Positions 1-10,860 of a stretch of 64,000 nucleotides of DNA are shown in pieces. Source of the DNA: Gymnorhina tibicen (taxonomy: Eukaryota > Chordata > Aves > Passeriformes > Artamidae). The position numbers and the translations under genes were made by a program. Where the stretch lies: the NCBI GenBank assembly GCA_013399875.1, contig VXAZ01001048.1, positions 124,001 through 188,000 of the forward strand, given 5' to 3'. The notes below the pieces were generated by a model. The model worked only from the letters and a program-made list of their open reading frames with translations, searched no databases and had not been told where the DNA came from. Position 1 is the first letter of the stretch, and the number at the start of each line of letters is the position of its first letter.

Positions 1-69
1 CTGTATCCAGAATTCCAAGTTGGCGCTGTCAGATGTGAGAGGAGGCTAAAATGCCCCTCTTTGTACGCA

Positions 70-315
70 GGAAACGGCTGGAGCTGGGCCAGGGCAGGTT
101 CAGTCTGGAAAGGTTATTCCCCCCAGGATGTGCTGGGAACTGCCTAGGCTCCCCAGTGAATGGACACGGCCCCGAGGCTGCCAGAGCACAAGGAGCTTTT
201 GGATAGCGCTACCAGGCATGCCCAGGTTGGGGCTGTTGGTGTGTCTGTGAAGGCCTAGGAGCTGGTCTGGAGGATCCTTGTTGATCCCTTCCAGCTCAGG
301 ACATTCTGTGATTCT
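70..315 (+). mobile_element. CR1 LINE 3' fragment
   Basis: 5'-truncated CR1 tail, sense strand. It shows the subfamily wording 'gagctgggccagggcagg', then 'gaggctgccagag', then 'cccttccagctcagga', and ends in the CR1 terminal motif acattctgtgattct. Only the 3' untranslated part is present, so no reverse-transcriptase sequence is retained. Called type B below: copies ending in CCAGCTCAGGATATTC. Confidence 0.88.
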
Positions 316-3300
316 CCACCCAGAGACACATCACGTTTGTGATACCTCTTTCCAATTGCGGCACTGATGGTGTCCGACACTGTAAATGAAAAAGACTTAC
401 TTGTGTTATCCATGTGCTATTTTACCTGTCCAGCTCCAAGACTGGCACCATTGCCATCAGGATTAATTAAGATTAATGGCACTGGTCAGTAAGAGAACAG
501 ACACAGCTCACCGAGTCCGGGCACTACCCCACCACGTGTACCTGCACCCTGCCAAACCCCTGGATGCCCCACATTGCACCAGGGCCCCTTTCCTGCTGAG
601 GAAATATTTGTACTGGATCCAAAGCTGAGGGATCCCTACCCTGGTTCTGGTTTCTTTGCGCACCGGTCTCGCAAGGAGCAACAAAAGGCCTCGCTCTTAT
701 CCGGTCTCTTCCTCGGGGAGGAAATGCTAAGAGAACGTATGACTTTCTTGTGATTTCATCTGATTTTGCAGCTGGATATTTGTTGTGTAATACATGCCAA
801 AAACGAGAATGTCCCAGACACTAGGAGGGCTCAGGGGTCTTTGCGCTTATGCTGGGAGAAGACTATATATTAATGTATGTATCTGATCCAGCTCAAGCTC
901 TCCCTCACCTATTTACATGAATATCTGAGTTGGAGATAGAGCCACACAAAAACCAGGCTGTGCCAAGCTCATCTCCGCCTCCTCCACACACTCCTGGTAA
1001 AGTGTTGCTACGGCAAACCCCGCTGAGCTCAAAGGACCTGGAACCTGAGACAAAAATAGACCACAACTATTGGAGGACGCCTTAGCCAGACATTCCACTG
1101 TGGAAAACGCCTGGGCATTGGGTATTGCCACTTTTAAAAAACTTCCAGTTGAAAAATCTCACTAGAACCTGAGAAGAGCCCTGGGCGGGACAAACCCTGC
1201 ACCAGATGTTTCCCCTTTTGCAGCAAAACCAGCAAAGAGGAGAGCTGAAGTCTTTGCTTTTACCTGGCCAGAACAAAGCCCTTCCCTGCCTATTGTGTAG
1301 TGCCTGGCCTCTTGTCTTCACCTGTCAAAGCCGTGAATTCTCAGTGACATGCAGCAGCAAAGGCTCCCCTTGCCTTTACTATCCCTGGGGATATTTGGGA
1401 GGCACTTTTCCATTAAAAAAATTTCCCAGAGCTGTGAGTTAAAAGTCTGTGTCCCTCCTATAGGGCAGTGGCCTTCCTCTGCCAGACCTGCAGGGCCGGG
1501 AGGAAAATTCAAGTGTCACATGCCACAGGGAACCACTTCCCAGAGCAGAAACATGCCCTGGTGCAGAAAATGGTCTTGGTTATGTGTGGGACCAGTTGCA
1601 GGAAGCATCATCCTCCTCCCCCAGCCTGACAGCAAACACCTCTCAGACACTCCTGACACGGCACCACGCAGATCATAATGAGGAGTGACAGGTGATTCCT
1701 ACAAATGCATTCCTTCTTACCTGGTGAGGAGGAGTAATATCCGTTTTCCTGGAAAATATTCCGCATTTAACAGTGGGTCTCAATTAAGACCATGGAATAG
1801 GAGACAACAGTGCTGCAGTAAAAATAATTAGGATGCGCTAAATTTGTTAATTGAGCCAGAATTCTGTGGTTCTCCTCAACCGTGGCAGTGAGTTTAGACC
1901 CAAAGATGAAATATCTCTCAGTTTGGCTCATGAATCAAAGACAGAGAGAGAGACTGAGCTGGTTCTAGAGCGTGTCCTTCACCCGAAACCAGGAGTCAAA
2001 CATTTCCGTGTGAGTGAGATAAGACCTGTGTGAATAATGCCTCCGCCTCCTCTGCCAGCTCCCAAAGACAAACACATACATTTGCAACCGTGGCTGTTAC
2101 ATTTACAGGAATTAGAAAATTTAGGTATAATTGGGTTTAGATTGTCCCCAAATGGGATTGGCGTTCTGGAAGTGATACAAATTTCATGGCCGAAGGGATA
2201 AAGTTATGTTGAAATATGCAGGCGTCCATTCCTGACTTGTCTGCAGACACTGCTGGAAAAAAAAGTCCTGCAGTTAATGGCTATGATGTGTAAAAACTTC
2301 GCCGTCCGTGAAAGGCATAAGTTATCAAACCCCTCGAAATAAGGAGCAAAAAAGGGGTTTGTAGAACCTGCAACATATTGGTTGTTGCAGGTTGCAACAT
2401 ATTGGTTGTTGCAGAACATATTGGGGACCACCTGGGAGATTCAAAAGCGCAGTGGGAAAAGCAGATAAATGGAGAAACAACACCAAAAAGGTCCCCAGGT
2501 TCTTATGGTGGTGTGAGACCCTGCCAAGTGTGGACAACTCCCGGGTTTCTAAGGGGATTGGGGCCAAAATCACATGGTTTTCTTCCCAAAGAAAAGCAAA
2601 ATCCAGAAGTTCCTGCCAGCTTCTTGGTAGGACAGGGACCCTCCTCCAGAGGCAACAGCACAAGACAGCAGTAAATTGTTCTTGCTGTCCTTTTAATCTC
2701 TAGAAGTTCAGCCTCTACCGGGGCACTTGCTGGATTCCTGTTTTGACCCTCATTTTTTATATATTTATTCTGCGTCAGTCCGGGAAAAATTCCCTTAAAT
2801 GACCTTGATCATTTGTTCTTGATCCATTTAATAAGTCCTTCTCAGTTCAACTCTTGTAAGAGCAGGGGCCACACTCCCGAATGTGCAATGACAAATGCAC
2901 CTTCCTCCTTGGAGAGCTGCTACCAAAGGTGAAATGTTTTCTAATATTGAAGGACTGAGAAACGGCAATTAAATGGGAAGGTCAGCAGAAATCTGACAGA
3001 TTTACACAGGTTTCTTATTTAAGTGAAATATCTCCAAATTGATGCTATGTGTTTAGGCAGACAGAAATAGTTGTACTTATACAGCCTGTTGGTGCTGTAT
3101 TCTTTTCCTGGGTGGAGGGGTGGATTGGCAAGGGTCCGTGCGGAGGTGCAAAAACAAGTGGGTTCTACTGCTCACCCACACACCCCCCGGCACACTCACA
3201 GCCCCTCACTCATGACAGGAACCACTGCAGTCAAAGCAATCAGCAATTAAACCCAAGATTGGCTGTTTAATCACCATTGAGGCTCTCCTGAGCACTTCTT

Positions 3301-3727
3301 AGGGGGCTGAGTTTAATCATATGATTATTCACTGCCTTTTGCACAAAACACCCTTCCTTTTCAGCGAGGATGTGGAACCTGCCTGACAATTAGTCTGGCA
3401 TGTGTCATAAAAGGATCTGGATATTCTTGTGATTGTTATGTGGAAAAAAGCTTTAGAAAAAACAGTCTGTGCCTGCTCCTCCTGCAGGATCATATCTGCT
3501 CCTTCACAAGTGGCTTTGAGTAAGAACAGATTGACCGACAACGGTTCTCAGAGCATGTGCATTTTATTTTCTTGCTGACCAGTTCCATGCCCAGGTGTGC
3601 AGGAGAGCCAAGCGCTCTCATATGCACAAGAGACATGCTCAGTGAATAGGTAAAAGATTTTGAAAGGAAGACTTGTGAAGATTTAGACCCCCACATGTTT
3701 CCGTGAAGCTGTGGCAATGGAGGTTTA
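316..3727. other. Unique intergenic or intronic DNA
   Basis: No recognisable gene or transposon. The longest open frames are about 110 codons, overlap each other on both strands and look random. Contains the 24-bp tandem palindromic repeat at 2369-2424 and an AT-rich patch near 2755-2835. Confidence 0.5.
2369..2424. repeat. 24-bp tandem repeat of a palindromic unit
   Basis: Two units with period 24 (2369-2392 and 2393-2416) share 21 identical leading bases. A decayed third piece (gaacatattgg) follows. Each unit is itself an inverted repeat, TGCAACA and TGTTGCA around a 7-base spacer, so either strand could form small stem-loops. Confidence 0.85.
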
Positions 3728-3949
3728 GGCAGGGATAAGGAAAAGGTTCTTCCTCCAGAGGGTGATGGGCATTACCCAGGCCCCCAAGGAATGGGCATGG
3801 CCCCTAGGCTGCCAGAGCTTCAGGAGCATTTGGACACCGCTGCAGGGATGCCAAGTGTGGGGTTGCTGGGGTGTCTGGGCAGAGCCAGGAGTGGGACTGG
3901 ATGATCCCTCTGGCCCCTCCCAGCTCAGGATATTCTGTAATTCCATGAG
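3728..3949 (+). mobile_element. CR1 LINE 3' fragment
   Basis: Type B CR1 tail, sense strand. Landmarks are 'aaaggttcttcctccagagg', 'gggcattacccaggc', 'aggctgccagag' and the end 'cagctcaggatattctgtaa'. Truncated at its 5' side, with only 3' UTR sequence. Confidence 0.88.
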
Positions 3950-4683
3950 TCTTCCAATAAAATAAGGGGAGGTTGTGACCAGGCTGCCTGGAGAGCCTCC
4001 CTGTGCCCATGGGATCGTGGCACTGATTGCTGGCATAAGAGGGAAAAACACTCAGTAATGCCACACACCATGAAGGGACAGTATGAGCATGGCTGCGCCA
4101 CTGGGTGCAGCAAAGCAGGGCCTGAACAAGCCAAAAGACGTAAAATAATCCAGAGATTCTTCTTTAGCACCCTCCAAGCAACACACGGCCTGAGCCAGGA
4201 GCTCGTGGGAATAATGGTCTGTGGCTGTGACATTTAAGATTAGGGAACAATATATACAGATAAGGGAGCTGGGATTATTAACACATAGGTCATTCCTCAG
4301 CCTGCCATTTCCCAACTGCGCCCACTTCTGTAAATCAATTCTGGAAGGTGCTCTCCCTTTCCAGCTGGAGCAGCGTCCTCCCGACCCACTGCAGGTCGCA
4401 CCCAGCTGTTGTGAGATCTTTATGTCATTCCTCTCTGCACGGTCTCGTGGAGAGACACACCAGCTCAAACCCTCATTAAATGGGAGCCACTCCTGTAAAC
4501 AATATTGACTTTTCTTTCCTCTTTGCTCTCTGGCTGCAGCCTCTGGTTCTGTTCAGCATCAGTTTCCAGAAGCACATCTCTGCTGACGCCACCAGAGAAT
4601 CACTTCTTCCACCACAGTCCATGGGTGGCCTTTCAGGAGCTTTTCTTCAGGACTTTTCTGATTGTAGCATCCACTTAATTAAA
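3950..4683. other. Unique DNA, no feature seen
   Basis: No gene, RNA or repeat recognised. Open frames of up to 138 codons occur on the minus strand (4052-4468), but they have no family signature and overlap frames on the other strand. Confidence 0.4.
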
Positions 4684-4767
4684 CCATAAAATCATGTGTT
4701 GGAAGGAGTCTAAAATTCATCCCATCTCACCCCTGCCTTGGGCAAAGGCGCCTCCCTCTGTCCCAGG
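4684..4767 (-). mobile_element. CR1 LINE fragment, 3' part, split by an LTR
   Basis: Antisense CR1 tail (type A: reverse complement contains the Ttaaggtccc-like end and 'gccatgggcagggacacc'-like block). It runs from the 3' end at 4684 to 'ctgtcccagg' at 4767, where the LTR begins. It resumes at 5413 with ctgctccaag following the duplicated ccagg, exactly where an intact copy would continue. Confidence 0.88.
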
Positions 4768-5028
4768 TGTCTTGGGCTGACTTTATGCTGTTGTATCCCC
4801 TGTCACTGCTTTGTGCCCGGACATGATTCCTGAGACTTTTTATGCCTTTAAAACTTGATGCAACAGACTAAGAGAAAAACTGAGCGAACTCTCAAAACAG
4901 TTTGTGCTTCAAGGACACAGTGATAAGCTGCTTCTGCGGCGGAGCAGAGGAAGCATCGCTTCTTACTTTTCATTCAGCTTTTCGACTCTGCTTCCTCGGA
5001 GAGAGATGGAGAGTTGGGGTTTTTTCCT

Positions 5029-5066
5029 GGAACTTTGGTTTTTCCCCGGGACTTTGGTTTTTCCCC
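5029..5066 (+). repeat. 19-bp tandem duplication inside the LTR
   Basis: Two adjacent copies of GG(A/G)ACTTTGGTTTTTCCCC at 5029-5047 and 5048-5066, preceded by a partial third. Duplicated enhancer-like units are common in retroviral U3/R regions. No binding factor can be assigned from sequence alone. Confidence 0.8.
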
Positions 5067-5274
5067 TTCTTCTCTTCTGGACTTGTTCAGAACGCCAGAA
5101 CACCAGACACCCACCGGGGGAACTTCCACTGGCGTGGAGGGGGGGGCCGCAAGCCGACCCAACCCCGAGGAGGGGAGAGACCACACCACAGAAGGACTTT
5201 AAAATCTTTCAGGTTTTCTCTCCAGAGGGAGAGATTTTAATATCTAGCATTATTATTATCCTGTGTGTTTCTTA

Positions 5275-5280
5275 AATAAA
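5275..5280 (+). promoter_or_regulatory. LTR polyadenylation signal AATAAA
   Basis: Canonical hexamer in the R region of the solo LTR, within 'cttaaataaataattttt'. It lies about 135 bases before the LTR end, a normal position for the R/U5 junction. Confidence 0.7.
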
Positions 5281-5412
5281 TAATTTTTATTTTCTTCTTC
5301 ACTTTCCTCCGAGGAAAATTTGTTTTACCCGAACCGGGGTGGGTTTTGACCTGCATGCCGTTCAGGAGCCGTTCCTCTGGGTGTTTCCCTGAATTTGGCC
5401 AAAACCTACACA

Positions 5413-5583
5413 CCAGGCTGCTCCAAGACCCAATGTCCAGCCCAGCCTTGGACACTGCCAGGAATCCACGGGCAGCCACAGCTTCTCTGGGCACTCTGTA
5501 CCAGACCCACCCCACCCTCCCTGGGAAAAATTCCTTCCCAGTATCAAATCAACCCTGCCCTCTGGCAGTGGGAAGCCATTCCG
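5413..5583 (-). mobile_element. CR1 LINE fragment, 5' part, split by an LTR
   Basis: Continuation of the antisense CR1 at 4684-4767 after the LTR. Includes 'cttggacactgccaggaatc', 'gcagccacagcttctctggg', 'aaattccttccca' and 'ctctggcagtgggaagccat', then loses similarity. The first five bases double as the LTR target duplication. Confidence 0.9.
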
Positions 5584-6880
5584 CCTTAAATGTGACCCTC
5601 AGCTGGGATGGCCAATACCTGTCCTTGGTTCTCAGGAGAGAAATGGGCATTGTGTCCTGGTCTAGCAGCTGCCCTTAATACTCCAGACTTATTGCTGTGT
5701 CACAGCTCCATTTGCCCGGTTTGTGCCAGGACAGCAGCAGCCCACAGAGTCCCAGGAGCAGAGCAGAAAAGGCCCAAAAACTGCAGAGGCCTAGATCTGA
5801 CAACAGTGCAGCTCCTGCAGCCTCCAAGGAGATCTGGGGCAATTCGCAGCAAGCGTGAAAGGAGCAACACGAAGCAGGAGAGCAGGGACAAGAGACCTTC
5901 GTGGTGAGCCAAGGGACATTTAGAGCTCTGATACTGCAGATTTCGCCTTCCAGAACCCAGAGTTTCTTTGACAACAAAACGGCCAAAGGATGGAGGAGAT
6001 ATCCCTGTCCTGGGCAAGGGACACCATCTTGAGCAACTGTTGCAGCCCAGTGGGCTGAAAAAGTGATTGGCAAAGAAATCAAAGGGGAAATCAGCAGAGC
6101 CACCCTGTCCTCTGCTCTGGGAGTGCCTGGCATTGCCACCTGCTGGAATCTTCCTCGCCCACCTTACTGCAGACTGGGAATTCCTCAGGGAGGCAAACCC
6201 CTGCACTGCTGAGTCATCCTTCCAGCCATCCCTCAATCAACCTGCCCAGCCTTGCAGTGACAGGCAGCAATGGATGCAGAGCCCGATGCCTCTGAGCAGG
6301 TGGAATTTTGGTTTGCAGCCAACACCAGCTCCTCACGGCCCAGGGCCAGCTAATGCTGCTAACCCAGCAGAGCCCCCTGCTGCATTCTGCTGTGCCTCCG
6401 GGACAGAGGCAGTGCCTTCAGCAGGGTCTGCCAGGAATTTTTCCTTCCAAAAAACGTGGGAAGCGCTGTGGCTGAGCCTGAGCCGTTGGAGACATATCAA
6501 GGGCTCTCCATGCTGGAGAAGGTGCTGCACCCCTTTCCAGGCACCCACTCAATCCAGTCCTCATTGGGAGCTGCTCAGCCATTCCTGTGCCGTAGCGCTG
6601 GTAGCAGGTGGAGAGCTCCACATTTTGCTCTCAGTATGGAGAATTCTGCTGGCATTTGACGGAAAGGATTGGATGAAACAGGACATGGGTGTGCACAGAG
6701 TAGGCCAGGAACATCACACAGCTGGGGGAATTTCTCCTGTGTGAGATCCCAGGCCAGAAGAGGTGGCTGGAGAGCCAGGGAAGGTGTTTGGAAGGCAGTG
6801 GAATACAGAAAGCCCCCAGGCTGGCTGAGACTCATCCTGCTTGCAGAGTTTCCCCTCGCGCCTTGCCCAGCTTGTGGCTC

Positions 6881-6896
6881 TGACGTCACTGCCAAT
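6881..6896 (+). promoter_or_regulatory. CRE palindrome with adjacent CCAAT box
   Basis: TGACGTCA at 6881-6888 is a perfect cAMP-response element. CCAAT follows at 6892-6896. Such pairs are typical of proximal promoters, but no TATA box, CpG island or downstream exon is evident, so function is unproven. Confidence 0.3.
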
Positions 6897-7888
6897 CTCA
6901 CAACTTGGGGACCTATCCTCTGCTGTGTGCCATTCTCAGTGGGTTCAGAGCTGTTCCAGGAGGTCATCCTGCAGGAGTAGAGCAAACTTCCAAACTCAGA
7001 ATTGCAAAGGAAGCCTGGAAAATTGATTTTGGCTGGCAGAGCTAGGAATTAAGGAATGACAGTTTTTCTTTTATGAACTCTCCAGGCGTTGAGCAGGTAC
7101 AGGGTGGTTAAAGGCTGGGCTGGGCCTCCAGGTTTGCGAAACGGTGAAATGCAGCACTGCAAGGTGCAAGCGCTGAGCAGAAAAACATCTCTGTCCCCAG
7201 GAACAGCATTCTACCTCCCAGAGAGGGAAATCCAGCCTGGAAGGCAGATTTAAGCTACGTACATCCTCCTCGTCTGTGTCCACAGCACGACTGAGTGTGT
7301 CCCATAGCAGAGGACCAGGTAAGATGCTGCCATGACTGGATTCGTGGACCTTGTTTGTGTTAGTGAAAAGTATACAGATTTTTTTAGGATATCCCCCTGC
7401 CCCCAGCAAGCCTGATCCCAGAATTAAATTAATTCTCCTTTTTCACATGTATGCTGGGAAATGGTCTCTGTCACGTGTGATACTCCGGATCCTGTCTGCA
7501 CTCACTCCAAAATAAAAACAGTCTTCCTCGCTGTCACAACCGCGTGATCCTCTAGGAACACAGGAGCCTATTAGTTATGGATAAATGATCAATAGGACAT
7601 CTCATTGCTACCAGTGGTAGGACCATTAGCACACCAGCAGAGCCTGGCAGAGGCAGCTTTCACAAGCACACCCCAGGGCACATGGCGAGAAAATTGTCTG
7701 TGACGTGTGGCTGCTCTGAATGTTCCTAATCCAAATTATCCTGTGTGCACAGGAAAGGAGAATGCAATTCAGTGTGCCCCTGGCATGGGTAACTTGCAGG
7801 TCTGTGCCGTTTTCCCTCTGCTCTTCCCCTTGGTGCTGCACTAAGCGGCCAAAATCCCATCTCAGAGCCAGCCAAGATAGGAATCCAT

Positions 7889-7930
7889 TGTGTTATTATA
7901 ACCATGAATGAGTGTGTTATTATAACCATG
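7889..7930 (+). repeat. Two-copy 18-bp direct repeat, 24-bp spacing
   Basis: TGTGTTATTATAACCATG occurs at 7889-7906 and again at 7913-7930, separated by aatgag. It is a simple local duplication. Confidence 0.85.
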
Positions 7931-8571
7931 CTACTCTCTGACCTGTTTTCTCATGGAACTGCCTCTGCTCAGGAAAACCTGAAGCACACCTGACATTCCA
8001 CAGCTCTGCCTTTAAATGGTCATTGAGGCCATTGAGTTCTGCAAGTACCTGAGCCCACAAAGGTGCAAAGGCTCCGGGGTGGAATCAGGGGCCATTTCAC
8101 TTCCCTATGAAAGACGGGGGAGGTGGGTGAGACCACTGCCAGCTGAGGTTCCTGAGGGCTTTAATCAGGCAGAATGGTTTGCGACAGGCTCTGGAATTTA
8201 GACCAAAGCTTCACAGATGGGCAGTTCTAACCCCAGCCTGGAATATGACAGGCCCATCCAGCAGCCCTGCAGGTTCTGCAGGGGCTCGCTCGGGAAGCTG
8301 GAAACTACCTGCGGACAGCACGTTTTCCTAGGGAGATTCTGGCAAAGTCCAGAACTACAGAGACGATTTTCTGAAATGTTTCTTTCTCTAAAAGTATTTT
8401 GAACTCAGCTTTTCTTCTGAAATAACTGTGCAAGGCAAACCTCCCAGTGACCACCAACAGGATCAGGGCTCTTGCTTGGCAATCTAACCCTTGCAAATCC
8501 AGCCGTGCAGGACAGATCTTTGGAGTGTGGACAGTTATGAGACATGAGGTAGAGATTGGAAAGAGAGAGCT

Positions 8572-9215
8572 CAGAATCGGAAAATTGTTTGAGTGAGAAG
8601 GGACCTTAAAGCCCATCCAGTGCCACCCCTGCCATGGGGAGGGACACCTCCCGCTGTCTTGGGCTGCTCCAGGCCCCTGCCAGCCTGGCCTTGGACTCTA
8701 CCAGGGATCCAGGGGCAGCCATAGCTTCTCTGGGTATTCTTTGCTGGGGCCTGGCTACCCCCCAGGGAACAATTCCTTCCCAATATCACGTCTATCCTTG
8801 CCTTCTGGCAGTGGGAAGCCATTCCCTGTGTCCTGTCCCTCCTTGTCCCAAGCCCCTCTCCAGCTCTCGTGGAGCCCCTTTAGGCCCTGCAAGGGGCTCT
8901 GAGGTCTCCCTGGAGCCTTCTCCTCTCCAGGTGAGCACCCCCAGCTCTCCCAGCCTGGCTCCAGAGCAGAGGGGCTCCAGCCCTTGCAGCATATCCATGG
9001 CCTTCTCTGGACTGGTTCCAGCAGCTCCAGGTCCTTCCTGTGCTGGGCCCCAGGGCTGGGAGTAGTTCTGCAGGTGGGGTCATACCTGAGTGGGGCAGAG
9101 GGGCAGAATCCCCCCATCCCTTCGGCCCATGCTGGGGATCAGTCCAGGCTCAGGTGTTTCTGGGCTGGGGCACGTCCAGCCCTCACCCACCAACACTGCC
9201 AAATCTTTCTCCCAG
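8572..9215 (-). mobile_element. CR1 LINE 3' fragment, longer copy
   Basis: Antisense type A CR1 of about 640 bp. From its 3' end at 8572 it passes through 'cttggactctaccagggatc', 'aacaattccttcccaatatc' and 'cagcctggctccagagcag'. It reaches the end of the reverse-transcriptase reading frame (reverse complement of 'caggtggggtcatacctgag'). The coding part is decayed by stops and short indels. Chance frames of 80-143 codons here are CR1 sequence. Confidence 0.92.
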
Positions 9216-10619
9216 GACTGCGCCATCTCTTCATCCCCTGGCCCCATTTTCAGAAGAGCTGAAATGGATTTTTGTGGAACTGCGAGAAGGACCACACAGA
9301 CACTCCTAGACTGAGACGGTTGATATGGGAAACATCTGCCCAATCCATCACTGAGTGACAAAGGCCACTGCTAACAGGAAAAACTCGGAGCATCAGCTGT
9401 ACCAGATCCATCTGTCACACAGCTACAGATCCAGTATTTATTTTGGCGGAGGAAAATTTTTCCCCTCAGAAAATAGAACCATCAATGTAAACAGTCTGCA
9501 AAGCTGTCAAACTGCTCAAGTCAAAAGATGAAACTTTTAAAATGCCCCCGAGATCCAAAATTTTGCAGTTTTTCTGTACAGCATTTTTTGCTTGTTTGCC
9601 CTTCACTTCCGTCCTTTCATTTTTAAGTGCTTTGAAAAAACTGGTTACAAAAATGCCCTGACAGCACTCTGATTAAACATTTCTTGGTATGTTCTGGTGA
9701 AATCATCTGCTCAGCACAAAATTATTGATTGATTGGTCTAGGAAAAAAACCTGAAGTTTTGCCCAGCTCAGGGCAGGATTGAAAATGGATCCTTTCTGTG
9801 TTTTTTTGTGAATGTTTGGGCACTGGGGACTCTAAACACAAGGAACCAAAGGTAATTTCAGATAACCTGCAACACTCACTAAACACTAAAAATAGAAATA
9901 TCCGCGATTTTCCAAGGGAGTCCTGACTGCCCCCGGGTGCTGACACTGATTGGAGCAGTGGGGATGGTGGCAGTTAATCTGTAAATAACTATTGAGCCCC
10001 TGGTCCCGCCTCCGCCAGCCCAGCCATGACGAGGCCACTGTCAGTGGCTTTTCCAAGTCCGGTCCACATCAGCATGGAGCCTCTTTTCCTCCACATTTGC
10101 CAGGGTCTCTCTTTAGCGTACCGAAATACTACGGAGCAATCTGAGCTGATTCCTGAATTTTATTTCCCAAAATCAGAGCATTTTGATTGACTAAGAAGCA
10201 ATTAGCATCAGAGTTGATTTTATTTTGTATCACGCCAGTAGAAACATTGAAGTCAATATCAAAGAGGTTTGTGAATAACGAGCAAAACCTGGCCTTTCCA
10301 AGCAGAATTAGACTTGGGGAATGGCGTTGCTTTCATCTGTAGGTCAGTACCAATATTAGCAATTTGGCTCAGTCTTTTAGTCTCATTTCCAAAAGTATTC
10401 CTTTTTTTGTTATATCCTCCTGAAAAAGATTCCAGTGACAGAAGCACAACCTCAGGAAGGCCAGGACCTGAGGAATTTGAAGGAAAACGGATGAAGCCTA
10501 CATAAACTTGCATAAAGACGGAGGCAGCTTGGTTTTGTTGTCATAAAGGGCCGACATGTCTCACCTGGAGTCCTCAAGTTCAAGGAAACCACTGCAAAAT
10601 TCCATATATTCATCAGTGA
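9216..10619. other. Unique AT-rich DNA
   Basis: No gene or transposon recognised. AT-rich between about 9420 and 9730 and again around 10140-10260. The longest frame is under 90 codons. Confidence 0.4.
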
Positions 10620-10860
10620 GTCACAGAATTGTTTGGGCTGCATAGGACCTTAAAGCTCATCCATCCCTCCCCTGCCATGAGCAGGGACACCGTCCACTAT
10701 CCCAGGCTGCCCCAAGCCCCAGCCAGCCTGTCCTTGGACACTGCCAGGGATCCAGGAGCAGCCACAGCTTCCCTGGGCACCCTGCGCCAGGGCCTCCCCA
10801 TATTCCCAGGGAACAATTCTTTCCCAAAATCCCATCCATCCCTGCCCTCTGGCACTGCCC
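10620..10860 (-). mobile_element. CR1 LINE 3' fragment
   Basis: Antisense type A tail. The 3' end at 10620 reads tcacagaattgtttgggc. It continues with 'ccttaaagctcatcca', 'ccatgagcagggacacc' and 'cttggacactgccaggg' and stops after 'ccctgccctctggcactgcc'. The plus frame 10629-10961 mostly reads through this element. Confidence 0.92.

Larger units (their letters stand above)
4768..5412 (+). mobile_element. Solo LTR of an endogenous retrovirus (ERVL-like)
   Basis: Begins TGTCTTGGGCTGA and ends ACCTACACA, that is TG...CA ends. It is bracketed by a perfect 5-bp direct repeat CCAGG (4763-4767 and 5413-5417). It interrupts a CR1 whose sequence resumes on the other side, so both boundaries are exact. 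Inside are a TTTAAA-type TATA region near 4848, a 19-bp tandem duplication at 5029-5066, and an AATAAA polyadenylation signal at 5275-5280. No internal retroviral sequence follows, so this is a solo LTR left by LTR-LTR recombination. A 5-bp duplication is usual for ERVL-class elements, which is a family inference rather than proof. Short frames inside it, on both strands, are not genes. Confidence 0.9.
5584..8571. other. Unique DNA, no gene recognised
   Basis: About 3 kb free of recognisable transposons. A 225-codon plus frame (6067-6744) has no family signature, and comparable frames overlap it on the minus strand. Holds a perfect CRE with a nearby CCAAT box (6881-6896) and an 18-bp direct repeat (7889-7930). 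Confidence 0.45.

Noticed and set aside
6067..6744. 225-codon plus frame
   Set aside because: No recognisable domain, tryptophan- and serine-rich composition typical of random GC-rich frames, and overlapping minus frames of similar length.
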